The position numbers and the translations under genes are program-made. Source: Parvibaculum sp. (GTDB lineage Bacteria; Pseudomonadota; Alphaproteobacteria; Parvibaculales; Parvibaculaceae). Taken from it: a stretch of DNA of 64,000 nt. The stretch covers positions 22,582 through 86,581 of the forward strand of contig JAHBYM010000002.1 of the NCBI GenBank assembly GCA_019635975.1, read 5' to 3'. Each line of letters begins with the position of its first letter. Position 1 is the stretch's first letter. The notes beneath the pieces were generated by a model that ran no database searches, was not told where the DNA came from, and saw only the letters and a program-made list of their open reading frames with translations. Shown here piece by piece: positions 16,030-23,746 of this stretch.

Positions 16030-16851
16030 TCAGGGCCGCAGCCATTCCTCGCGGGCGCGGGCGCCGGGGGCTTGCGCCAGCGTTTTGGCCAGCCAGTCGA
16101 GCAGGTCGCGCGCGGTGCCGGCCAGTGTCCAGGGCGGGTTGACGACGACGAGGCCGCAGCCGGTCATGCGGGCGGGATCGGCGGCCATGATGTGGAGTTC
16201 GAGGCAGAGCGATTTCGGCGGACCGTCCTCGGCGAGACGTTCGAGAAAGGCGCCGGAGACCGACGGGTCCTTCACCGGATACCAGATGATGTAAGTGCCG
16301 GTGGCGAAGCGGGCGACGGCGTCCATCAACGCGTCGAAGATGCGGGCGAATTCGTCGCGCGATTCATATGGCGGGTCGATCAGCACCACGCCGCGGCGCT
16401 CCTTCGGCGGCAGCATGGATTTCAGCGCCGCGTAACCGTCCATCGCATGGGTCTTGACGCGGGCGTCGCGGGCGAAGTTGCGCTTCAGTTCGGCGGCGTC
16501 TTGCGGATGCAACTCGCAAAAGGCGAGGCGGTCGGTCTCGCGCATCAGCCGCGCGGCGATCAGCGGCGAGCCCGGATATTGCATCAGCGGTTCGTCCCCC
16601 AGCGCGGCGATCCAGGGCGCGAGCGCGGGGTGCGGATTTTCGCCGGCCAGCACGCGGGCGATGCCATTGCGGAATTCGCCGGTCTTCCGCGCCTCGACGC
16701 CCGAGAGATCGGTTTCGCCGGTGCCGGCATGGGTGTCGAGCAGGAAGAAGGGTTTGTCCTTCAGCTTCATGTGCTCGATGACGAGGGCGAGGATGCCGTG
16801 TTTCATCACATCGGCGAAATTGCCGGCGTGATAGGCGTGGCGGTAATTCAT
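16030..16851 (-). CDS. rlmJ: 23S rRNA (adenine(2030)-N6)-methyltransferase
   Basis: 273 residues. RlmJ methylates A2030 of 23S rRNA with SAM. The start MNYRHAYHAGNFADVMKH is the highly conserved family N-terminus, DTHAGTGETDL is the SAM-binding loop, and DPPY at 159-162 is the catalytic N6-adenine methyltransferase motif. The start at 16851 is fixed by this N-terminus and by the four-base ATGA overlap with the ppk2 stop; the frame is open further upstream but lies inside ppk2. Confidence 0.93.
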   Translation of the reverse strand: MNYRHAYHAGNFADVMKHGILALVIEHMKLKDKPFFLLDTHAGTGETDLSGVEARKTGEFRNGIARVLAGENPHPALAPWIAALGDEPLMQYPGSPLIAARLMRETDRLAFCELHPQDAAELKRNFARDARVKTHAMDGYAALKSMLPPKERRGVVLIDPPYESRDEFARIFDALMDAVARFATGTYIIWYPVKDPSVSGAFLERLAEDGPPKSLCLELHIMAADPARMTGCGLVVVNPPWTLAGTARDLLDWLAKTLAQAPGARAREEWLRP

Positions 16852-17642
16852 GGTGCGATGACGCCGGATTTCAGTTGTGCCGGATCGAAGGCGAAAACGA
16901 TCTTGCGGTCGGGCGCGGCGATTTTGGCGTTCTTGCCGCGATAGTCGACGCGCGACAGGAGATCGCGGATCACGTTGAGGCGCGCGGCGCGCTTGTCGTC
17001 GGCGCGGACGATGTTCCAGGGCGCGGTGAGCGTGTGGGTGCGGGCCAGCATCTCGTCGCGGGCGCGGCTGTAGTCGCGCCAGTGCTTCAGCGCCACATGG
17101 TCGATCGGCGAAATCTTCCACTGCTTCAGCGGATCCTTCGCGCGGGCGGCAAGGCGCGTTTTCTGCTCGGGCTTCGTGATGTCGAGATAATACTTAACCA
17201 GCACGATGCCCGATCCCGTCAGCATGTTTTCGTAAAGCGGGACGGATGCCATGAAGCGTTCGTATTCCTCGCCGGTGCAGAAGCCCATCACGCGCTCGAC
17301 GCCGGCGCGGTTGTACCAGCTGCGGTTGAAGAGCACGAGCTCCTGGGCGGCCGGCAGATGTTCGGTGAAGCGCTGGAAATACCACTGGCTGCTTTCGCGG
17401 TCCGACGGCTTGCCGAGCGCCACGACGCGGGTTTCGCGCGGGCTCAGATGCTGGACGATGCGTTTGATGACGCCGTCCTTGCCGGCGGCGTCGCGGCCCT
17501 CGAAGATCACCAGGAGGCGGCGATCATGGGCGATGATGTCGCGCTGCAGCTTCACCAGCTCGACCTGAAGGTCGTAGAGCGCCTTGCGGTAGGGCCCGTC
17601 GCCGGACGATTTCGCGGGCTTTGCCTTCGTTGCCTTTGCCAT
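16848..17642 (-). CDS. ppk2: Polyphosphate kinase 2
   Basis: 264 residues, PPK2 family. PPK2 transfers phosphate between polyphosphate and nucleoside diphosphates (class I), or to AMP or ADP in other classes; this length suits class I. The Walker A motif EGRDAAGKDG is at residues 48-57, the Walker B/lid area is LFNRSWYNRAGVERVMGFC, and KPSDRESSQWYFQR lies between. A Lys-rich N-terminal tail precedes the domain. It overlaps rlmJ by ATGA. It acts in the cytoplasm on stored polyphosphate. Confidence 0.92.
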   Translation of the reverse strand: MAKATKAKPAKSSGDGPYRKALYDLQVELVKLQRDIIAHDRRLLVIFEGRDAAGKDGVIKRIVQHLSPRETRVVALGKPSDRESSQWYFQRFTEHLPAAQELVLFNRSWYNRAGVERVMGFCTGEEYERFMASVPLYENMLTGSGIVLVKYYLDITKPEQKTRLAARAKDPLKQWKISPIDHVALKHWRDYSRARDEMLARTHTLTAPWNIVRADDKRAARLNVIRDLLSRVDYRGKNAKIAAPDRKIVFAFDPAQLKSGVIAP

Positions 17643-17800
17643 TGCCGTTCCTTCCGCCCACGCTCTCTGTCGACCGGCGCCAGCCTAGCTCCATGGCGGG
17701 CGGGGCGGAATGGCGGCGGCGGTTTTGGCGCAGGGCTGCTGTTTTGGGGACCCGCCCCTTCGGGGGGTTGACCGCCAGGGCCGCTGGCTTTACAGGGATT

Positions 17801-17818
17801 GATACATTATAACATCAC
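17801..17818 (+). promoter_or_regulatory. Zur-like operator upstream of ZnuD-like receptor
   Basis: GATACATTATAACATCAC resembles the alphaproteobacterial Zur box, roughly GTAATGTTATAACATTAC; the right half matches at nearly every position, the left half less well. It lies 33 bases before the receptor start and overlaps the likely promoter. The consensus is from memory. Confidence 0.5.
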
Positions 17819-17851
17819 ATGTCCGGGTTGTTCAGCTTAAGGGGGCTTTCC

Positions 17852-19903
17852 ATGAAACATCTGTCCTCGCCGCTCCATGCGGCGGTTTCCGTCATCGCGC
17901 TCACCGCCGCGCTTCCGGCTTTGGCCGATGAGGCTGTGGCGCCGCCGCTGTTCATCACCGCCTCGCCGCTCGCCTCATCGCTCGACGAGCTGGCGGCGCC
18001 GGTGATCGTCGTCGAGCGGGACGAGATTCTCGGCTCGTCGGCCGCCAGCATCGGCGCGCTGCTCGGCGACAAGCCCGGCATCGCCGAAAGCTCCTTCGCG
18101 GCGGGCTCCAGCCGCCCGATCATTCGCGGCCTCGACAACACGCGGGTGCGGGTGCAGGAAAACGGCATCGGCGCCGGCGACGTCTCGACGGTGAGCGAGG
18201 ATCACGGGGTGCCGATCGACCCCCTGTCGGCAAAGCGCGTCGAGGTGGTGCGCGGGCCGGCGGTGCTGCGTTACGGCAGCGAGGCGATCGGCGGCGTCGT
18301 CAACATCATCAACAACCGCATTCCGACCGCGCGACCGAAGGGCGGCTTTGAGGGCGAAGTCTCGACCGCCTACGACCATGTCAATTACGGCCGGCAGGGA
18401 TATGCCGATCTCAATGTCGCGACCGGGAACGTGGTCTGGCATGCCGACACGTTCGCGCGCAAGACCGGCAACTACCAGATTCCCAATCAGCCGACCAAGC
18501 GGCAGCACCACACATGGACCGAGAGCGCGGGCGTGGCCGGCGGCGCCTCGGTGTTGCTGGAGAACGGTTATATCGGCGGTTCGATCAGTCACTACGACAG
18601 CCAGTACGGGATTCCGGCGCCCGAGGATCCCAACGATCCGCTGCGCATCGAACTCTGGCAGACGCGGCTTCAGGGTGCGGCCGAGTTCGAATTCTCCGGC
18701 GGCCCGTTCAGCGGATTCAAGGCGGATGCGGGCTACAGCGAGTATTCGCATGGCGAACTCGATGCGGGCGACAGCACGGAATCGCGCTTCGACAATCGCG
18801 AGGGCGAAATCAGGGCGGAGCTGCTGCATCGCGCCGTCGGGCCTTTCACCGGCGCCGTGGGCGTTCATTTCCGCAAGCGCGAGGTCAAGGCCGCGGGCGA
18901 GGGCGGCGAACTCCTGGCGCCGGCGCATAGCGAGGCGCTGGCCGGTTTCATCTTCGAGGAAATGCCGGTCACCGACAGTCTCAAGCTGCAGCTTGGTGGC
19001 CGCATCGAACGCGTCGAGGTCAAGGGTACGGCGCTCGACATCACCAATCCGCTCAACCCCTTCGACTTCGCGGTGTCGCGCAGCTTCACGCCGGTCAGCG
19101 GCTCGCTGGGCCTTGTCCAGAGCCTCGGCGGCGGCTGGGTTGTCGGTGCGACGGCGCAGCATGTCGAACGGGCGCCCGACGTCCAGGAACTCTTCTCCAA
19201 AGGCCCGCATGAGGCGACCGAGACGTTCGAAATCGGCGATCCAACCTTCGGCAAGGAGAAGGCGCGGTCGTTCGAGATCAATGCCCGGCGCGAGGGTGAG
19301 GACTTCTCGTTCGAGGCCGCTGTCTTCCACACGTCGTTCGACGGCTTCATCTACAAGCATCTGACCGGCGAAGAATGCGACGATGACGGTTTCGACACCT
19401 GTACGCCGCATGGCACCGGTGACGAACTCGACCAGGTGTTCTTCCGGCAGCAGGATGCGACCTTCCGCGGTTTCGAGACGGCGGCCAGCGCGACGGTGCT
19501 GCGCTGGGCGACGGGACGCGCGGGCGTCACCGGTCAATTCGACATGGTGCGCGCGAAACTAGACGCGGGCGGCAATGTTCCCCGCATTCCGCCGATGCGG
19601 GCCGGCGCCGGTGTGTTCTTCGAGGAGGACCGGATTTCAGGTAGCCTCGGCTTCCTGCATGCCTTCAAGCAGGACCGGATCGAGGCGAACGAAACGGAGA
19701 CCGGCAGCTACACCAATGTGCGGGCGGAACTGCGCTACAAGATCGTGCCGCCCAACGATTTCAACCACAATGTCGGTATCGAGCTCGCGGTTGTCGGCGA
19801 AAATCTGCTCAATGAGGAAATACGCAACCACAGCTCGTTCAAGAAGAACGACGTGCTGCAACCGGGGCGGAATGTGCGCCTCGCGGTGACGGCGCGGTTC
19901 TGA
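17852..19903 (+). CDS. TonB-dependent receptor, ZnuD-like (probable zinc uptake)
   Basis: 683 residues. The signal peptide MKHLSSPLHAAVSVIALTAALPALA is followed by a plug domain (PVIVVERDEIL, RPIIRGLDNTRVRVQENGIG, KRVEVVRGPAVLRYGSEAIGGVVN) and a 22-strand-type barrel ending in aromatic Phe (LAVTARF). The plug and barrel pattern, and a loop with CDDDGFDTC near the extracellular side, fit the ZnuD/outer-membrane zinc receptor group rather than siderophore receptors. ATG 17852 follows GGGGG; an ATG at 17819 would put a non-signal tail first. A Zur-like operator precedes it. ZnuABC is not in the window. Confidence 0.75.
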   Translation: MKHLSSPLHAAVSVIALTAALPALADEAVAPPLFITASPLASSLDELAAPVIVVERDEILGSSAASIGALLGDKPGIAESSFAAGSSRPIIRGLDNTRVRVQENGIGAGDVSTVSEDHGVPIDPLSAKRVEVVRGPAVLRYGSEAIGGVVNIINNRIPTARPKGGFEGEVSTAYDHVNYGRQGYADLNVATGNVVWHADTFARKTGNYQIPNQPTKRQHHTWTESAGVAGGASVLLENGYIGGSISHYDSQYGIPAPEDPNDPLRIELWQTRLQGAAEFEFSGGPFSGFKADAGYSEYSHGELDAGDSTESRFDNREGEIRAELLHRAVGPFTGAVGVHFRKREVKAAGEGGELLAPAHSEALAGFIFEEMPVTDSLKLQLGGRIERVEVKGTALDITNPLNPFDFAVSRSFTPVSGSLGLVQSLGGGWVVGATAQHVERAPDVQELFSKGPHEATETFEIGDPTFGKEKARSFEINARREGEDFSFEAAVFHTSFDGFIYKHLTGEECDDDGFDTCTPHGTGDELDQVFFRQQDATFRGFETAASATVLRWATGRAGVTGQFDMVRAKLDAGGNVPRIPPMRAGAGVFFEEDRISGSLGFLHAFKQDRIEANETETGSYTNVRAELRYKIVPPNDFNHNVGIELAVVGENLLNEEIRNHSSFKKNDVLQPGRNVRLAVTARF

Positions 19904-19948
19904 ACGCCGATCGATCGCCGGCTTGTAGGAGGCCTCTCCCCCCGTCTT

Positions 19949-20629
19949 CTACAGGCCGATGAAGGGCTGGATCGCCCTCGCAATCCAGCTTTCGAAGCGG
20001 ATCGGTCCTTCGGTGAGGGCGAGGCAGATACATTCCTCGCCCTCATCGATATCGAGGGCATGCATGCGGGCGCCGTCGCTTTCCTCGACATCGCCGGGGC
20101 GGAAGCCGCCATGCGGATCGCTGAAGCTGCCTTTCAGCACCAGCACAAGCTCGGTGCCGCGATGGCCGTGTTTGGGGATCTTGACGCCGGGCTGCGCACG
20201 CAGCATCCACAAACGCTGATCGTTCGGACCGCCGCGCCAGAGCTTGACCTTCTTCATGCCGGGGCCGAGGAAGCTCCATTTCAATTCATCGACGCCGTGC
20301 CCCAGCCAGTCGCGCAAGGGAGCGGGGAGAGGATCGTCGCTGGCACTGCGCGGTACGGCGACGGGGCGCGACGTCTCGGCCGCGTCGAGCCGCGCCAGCG
20401 TTTGCGCGAGCGCGTCGGGCGCCATGAGTTCAGGCGCGAGATCGTCGATCAACGCGCCGCCGACCGCTTCGGCGGCGGCGAGCCGCGCCGGGGCGTCGTC
20501 GAGGAAGCTCAGATGCGAGGCGACAAGCAGCGACTGGCCTTCCGAGAGGGCGCCCGCCGCATAGGCCATCAGCCATTCGTCGCCGAGACGGTGGGTGACG
20601 GGCGCGGAATTGTTCAGGGCGGCACTCAT
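19949..20629 (-). CDS. ChrR-like cupin anti-sigma factor lacking the zinc cysteines
   Basis: 226 residues. It resembles Rhodobacter sphaeroides ChrR, the zinc anti-sigma factor that releases RpoE after singlet oxygen: an N-terminal anti-sigma domain (residues 1-85) and a C-terminal cupin. The cupin keeps its metal residues His154, His156, Glu160 and His190. In the N-domain His13 and His39 are present, but the two cysteines expected four and seven residues after His39 are Leu43 and Ala46 (HLSFLDDAP versus HLSLCDECR as I recall it). Zinc in that domain is therefore probably lost or differently held. It overlaps the sigma gene by ATGA, so the two are co-expressed. Confidence 0.8.
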   Translation of the reverse strand: MSAALNNSAPVTHRLGDEWLMAYAAGALSEGQSLLVASHLSFLDDAPARLAAAEAVGGALIDDLAPELMAPDALAQTLARLDAAETSRPVAVPRSASDDPLPAPLRDWLGHGVDELKWSFLGPGMKKVKLWRGGPNDQRLWMLRAQPGVKIPKHGHRGTELVLVLKGSFSDPHGGFRPGDVEESDGARMHALDIDEGEECICLALTEGPIRFESWIARAIQPFIGL

Positions 20630-21210
20630 TGCAGGTCCTCCAGCACCGCTCGCAGGCGGCCGAACGCAAGTCTCAGTCTCGATTTGACGGTGCCGAGCGG
20701 AATGTCGAGCCGTTCGGCGATGGCGGAATGCGGCAATCCTTCAAGGAAGGAAAGCGCGACGACTTCGGCCTGATCGGGCGGCAGGGCCGACATCGCCTGA
20801 TGGACGCGCACGCCGATCTGACCGGCGGCCATGCTGTCGTCGGCGGGGCGCGGCGCTTCGGGAAGCAGCATCGGCTCGTCGGGGTCGAGGGCGGGCCGGC
20901 GCTCGCGGCGCACCGTGTCGATGAAGCGGTTGCGCGCGATGGTGAAAATCCAGGTGCCGGCCGAGGCCTTGGCCGGATCGAACTGGCCGGCCTTGCGCCA
21001 GACCGTCAGCATTACATCCTGCGCGATGTCCTCGGCGAGACGTTCCTCGACATGCAGGCGGCGCAGATAGGATTTCACGCGCGGCGCATAGTGACCAAAG
21101 AGACGGGCAAAGGCCGTGCGGTCGCCGTCGCGCGCGATCGCGGCCAGCAGCGCCGCCATTTCTTCCGCCAGTTCCGCCGACGCCGCCGCGGACGTCTTGT
21201 CCCGATCCAT
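20626..21210 (-). CDS. ECF RNA polymerase sigma factor (ECF11/RpoE type)
   Basis: 194 residues. Region 2 is FGHYAPRVKSYLRRLHVEERLAEDIAQDVMLTVWRKAGQFDP with TWIFTIARNRFID; region 4 is LPPDQAEVVALSFLEGLPHSAIAERLDIPLGTVKSRLRLA, binding the -35 element. Its pairing with a ChrR-like anti-sigma factor and divergent FAD/DUF1365 genes is the arrangement of the photo-oxidative (singlet oxygen) ECF11 systems. The frame extends to 21294, but a candidate -10 at 21299-21304 would start the transcript near there, so MDRDKTS at 21210 is preferred. Confidence 0.88.
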   Translation of the reverse strand: MDRDKTSAAASAELAEEMAALLAAIARDGDRTAFARLFGHYAPRVKSYLRRLHVEERLAEDIAQDVMLTVWRKAGQFDPAKASAGTWIFTIARNRFIDTVRRERRPALDPDEPMLLPEAPRPADDSMAAGQIGVRVHQAMSALPPDQAEVVALSFLEGLPHSAIAERLDIPLGTVKSRLRLAFGRLRAVLEDLQ

Positions 21211-21298
21211 CAAGCCCAGCTTTCTCAGATCCGGCCGCCAATATGTGCGGCCGGCGCGGGCCGGGACGATCTGCGATATGCCGGTTGCGGTCATATGG

Positions 21299-21328
21299 CG
21301 GATACGTGCCCGGACGGCCCGCGGATCA
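21299..21328 (-). promoter_or_regulatory. Candidate ECF11-type promoter of the sigma/anti-sigma operon
   Basis: On the minus strand TGATCC (21328-21323), an 18-base spacer, then TATCCG (21304-21299). The -35 element equals that of the opposite promoter at 21390; the -10 is weaker. It suggests autoregulation of the sigma operon. Confidence 0.45.
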
Positions 21329-21389
21329 CCCCGCGCGCCGATATGCGTGGTTCGAGTCTAGGGAAAGGTGCGGCGTGGCGAAAGGCGGG

Positions 21390-21419
21390 TGATCCGGCGG
21401 CCATGGCGGCGCGTAGGGA
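21390..21419 (+). promoter_or_regulatory. Candidate ECF11-type promoter of the FAD/DUF1365 operon
   Basis: TGATCC (21390-21395), 18-base spacer, TAGGGA (21414-21419), 43 bases before the next ATG. R. sphaeroides RpoE promoters have TGATCC with a TAAGA-type -10 at similar spacing. Confidence 0.55.
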
Positions 21420-21461
21420 AGATTGTGATTTCTCCCTCAGAGAACCCGGCAAAGGCAACAA

Positions 21462-22853
21462 ATGACACCCTTCGACGACCGCGCGCTTCCGTTTCCCGGC
21501 CGGCGCGACCCGGCTTCGCCGCGGCTGCGCATCGCGGTTGTCGGGACCGGCATATCCGGATTGTCTGCGGCATGGCTGCTGTCGCGCGGCCACGATGTGA
21601 CGGTTTACGAAAAGGCGACGCGCATCGGCGGCCACTCGAACACGGTGACGGTGGCGCTGCCCGAGGGACCTGTGCCGGTCGATACCGGTTTCATCGTCTA
21701 TAATGAGCGCAATTATCCGAACCTGACCGCGATGTTCGATGTGCTCGGCGTCAAGACCAGCGCCAGCAACATGTCGTTTGCCGCCTCGCTCGAAACGGGC
21801 GGCGGCCGGCGCTTCGAATATTCAGGCTCGGGGCTCAACGGCATTTTCGCCGACCGGCGCAATATCCTCAGCCCGCGGCTCTGGCGGATGCTTGGCGATA
21901 TCGCGCGGCTCTACCGGACGGCGCCGGGGCTTGTCGCGCAGGCGGGGCTCGACGCCAAGCCGCTCGGCGATTTCCTGCGCGAGCAGGGCTATTCGGCGTC
22001 GCTGCGCGAGGATCATCTGCTGCCGATGTGCGCGGCGATCTGGTCGCTGCCGATCGAGCGCGTCGAGCAGTTTCCGGCGCTGGCTTTCCTGCGTTTTTTC
22101 GACAATCACGGATTGATGCGGCTCAGCGGACGTCCGGCATGGCGCACGGTCGAGGGCGGCTCGCGCGAATATGTGGCGACGCTTGCGCGGCCGCTCGGGC
22201 CGTGCATCCGGACCGGGACCGGCGTTGCGGAAATCCAGCGCGATGCGGCGGGTGTCACGCTTCGCGACATGCGCGGCGGCGTCGCGCGCTACGATCATGT
22301 CGTCGTGGCGGCGCATAGCGACGAGGCGCTGGCGATGCTCGGCGATGCGGACGGGCGCGAACGGGCGCTGCTCGGCGCGATTTCCTATCAGCGGAACGTC
22401 GCCTGGCTGCATGCCGATCCGGCTTTCATGCCGCGCAACCGGCGCGTCTGGTCGAGCTGGAACTATATGGGCGGCGGCGCGGGCTCGCCGGTCTGTGTCA
22501 GCTACTGGATGAACAAGCTGCAGCCGCTGCCGACCGCGCGCGATCTCTTCGTGACGCTCAACCCGTCGCACGATCCGGCGCCCGAAAGCGTGTTCGCGCG
22601 CATCGAATACGATCATCCGGTGTTCGATGCCGGCGCTTTTGCCGCGCAACGCCGACTCTGGGATTTACAGGGCGTCCGGCGGACATGGTTTTGCGGCGCC
22701 TATTTCGGCTCGGGGTTCCACGAGGATGGATTGCAGGCCGGGCTTGCGGTCGCGGAGCAACTGGGCGGGATCGCCCGGCCCTGGACGGTCGACAATCCGT
22801 CGGGACGCATATCGCTGACCGCAGATCGCGCCGCAATGGAGGAGGTTGCGTGA
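21462..22853 (+). CDS. FAD-dependent amine-oxidase-like protein of the ECF11 regulon type
   Basis: 463 residues. The FAD-binding loop RIAVVGTGISGLSAAWLLSRGHDVTVYEKATRIGGHSNT is at residues ~23-62, and the C-terminal FAD loop is FCGAYFGSGFHEDGLQAGLAVAEQL. Proteins of this type (NAD(P)-binding/flavin amine oxidase group, COG2907) sit beside DUF1365 and lipid-methyltransferase genes in RpoE-ChrR regulons, where they are linked to modification of membrane fatty acids under singlet oxygen stress. The cyclopropane-synthase-like partner is absent here. It is coupled by GTGA to the DUF1365 gene. Confidence 0.82.
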   Translation: MTPFDDRALPFPGRRDPASPRLRIAVVGTGISGLSAAWLLSRGHDVTVYEKATRIGGHSNTVTVALPEGPVPVDTGFIVYNERNYPNLTAMFDVLGVKTSASNMSFAASLETGGGRRFEYSGSGLNGIFADRRNILSPRLWRMLGDIARLYRTAPGLVAQAGLDAKPLGDFLREQGYSASLREDHLLPMCAAIWSLPIERVEQFPALAFLRFFDNHGLMRLSGRPAWRTVEGGSREYVATLARPLGPCIRTGTGVAEIQRDAAGVTLRDMRGGVARYDHVVVAAHSDEALAMLGDADGRERALLGAISYQRNVAWLHADPAFMPRNRRVWSSWNYMGGGAGSPVCVSYWMNKLQPLPTARDLFVTLNPSHDPAPESVFARIEYDHPVFDAGAFAAQRRLWDLQGVRRTWFCGAYFGSGFHEDGLQAGLAVAEQLGGIARPWTVDNPSGRISLTADRAAMEEVA

Positions 22854-23662
22854 GCGAGGCCCTGCATTCGCGCCTCTACACCGGCACGGTGTTTCACCGG
22901 CGCTTGCGGCCGCGCGTGCATGCGCTTTCCTACCGCGTCTTCTACATGCTTCTCGATCTCGACGAGGTGCCGGCGCTGGCGCGGGCGTCGCGGCTTTTCG
23001 CGCATAACCGCTTTTCGCTTTTCAGCTTCCATGACGCCGATCATGGCGACGGATCGGGGCGGCCACTTCGGGGCTGGGTCGAGGCGCAGCTGGCGCGCGC
23101 CGGCATCGAAACGGGGGGCGGGCGCATCGAGGCGCTGTGCTTTCCGCGCGTGCTCGGCCATGTGTTCAATCCGCTGACCGTTTATTTTTGCCACCGCGCC
23201 GATGGCGGGCTCGCGGCGGTGCTTTACGAGGTCAACAACACGTTCGGCGAGCGGCACAGCTATCTCGTGCCGGTCGCCTCGCCCCATGCGGCCACGGTGT
23301 CGCAGACCTGCGACAAGGCCTTCTATGTGTCGCCGTTTCTGCCGGTTGCCGGGTGCTATCACTTCAAGGTGTTGCGGCCCGGCGCGCGCCTGACGCTGAC
23401 CATCCGCGAAAGCGACGGTGCGGGTGCGCTGCTGACGGCCTCGTTCGCGGGCGCGGCGCGCGCCTTCACCGACGGTCAGCTCGCGGCCGCCTTTCTGCGC
23501 CACCCGCTGCTGACGCTGAAAGTCGTCGGCGGCATTCACTGGGAGGCGCTCCGGCTGTGGCTCAAGGGCATCCGGCCGGCCGCGCGTCCGTCCGCGCCGT
23601 CGAGCCCGGTGACGATTGTTCCATTTCAGGACAAAGGCGTTGCCGCGACGCCCGGCGCGTAA
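22850..23662 (+). CDS. DUF1365 protein
   Basis: 270 residues starting from GTG 22850, which overlaps the upstream stop and has GGAGG before it. DUF1365 marks are LYTGTVFHRRLRPRVHALSYRVFYMLLDLDE, LCFPRVLGHVFNPLTVYFC, EVNNTFGERHSYL and KAFYVSPFLPVAGCYHF. The biochemical function is not established; the family is strongly linked to the preceding FAD protein and to ECF11 sigma factors, suggesting a shared lipid-modifying role. It is the last gene of this two-gene operon. Confidence 0.85.
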   Translation: MSEALHSRLYTGTVFHRRLRPRVHALSYRVFYMLLDLDEVPALARASRLFAHNRFSLFSFHDADHGDGSGRPLRGWVEAQLARAGIETGGGRIEALCFPRVLGHVFNPLTVYFCHRADGGLAAVLYEVNNTFGERHSYLVPVASPHAATVSQTCDKAFYVSPFLPVAGCYHFKVLRPGARLTLTIRESDGAGALLTASFAGAARAFTDGQLAAAFLRHPLLTLKVVGGIHWEALRLWLKGIRPAARPSAPSSPVTIVPFQDKGVAATPGA

Positions 23663-23671
23663 CGCAATCTT

Positions 23672-23709
23672 AGTTTCCCGACACCTATAAATACTTGAGT
23701 TTCCCGACA
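23672..23709 (+). repeat. Two 12-bp direct repeats upstream of the GGDEF-EAL gene
   Basis: AGTTTCCCGACA occurs at 23672-23683 and again at 23698-23709, offset 26 bases, with an AT-rich CCTATAAATACTT between. The pair lies between the DUF1365 stop and the GGDEF-EAL start, so it could be a regulator site around a promoter. Confidence 0.45.
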
Positions 23710-23746
23710 AATCCGGCGCGTGCCGGGTTTCGAAGCGAGGACCCAG

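Noticed and set aside
14352..16142. 596-codon plus-strand frame opposite the MFS transporter
   Set aside because: Low-complexity Gly/Glu/Ala/His-rich translation mirroring the membrane-protein codons; the minus strand has clear transmembrane helices.
17975..19537. 520-codon minus-strand frame opposite the ZnuD-like receptor
   Set aside because: Antisense shadow; the plus frame has the signal peptide, plug and barrel motifs.
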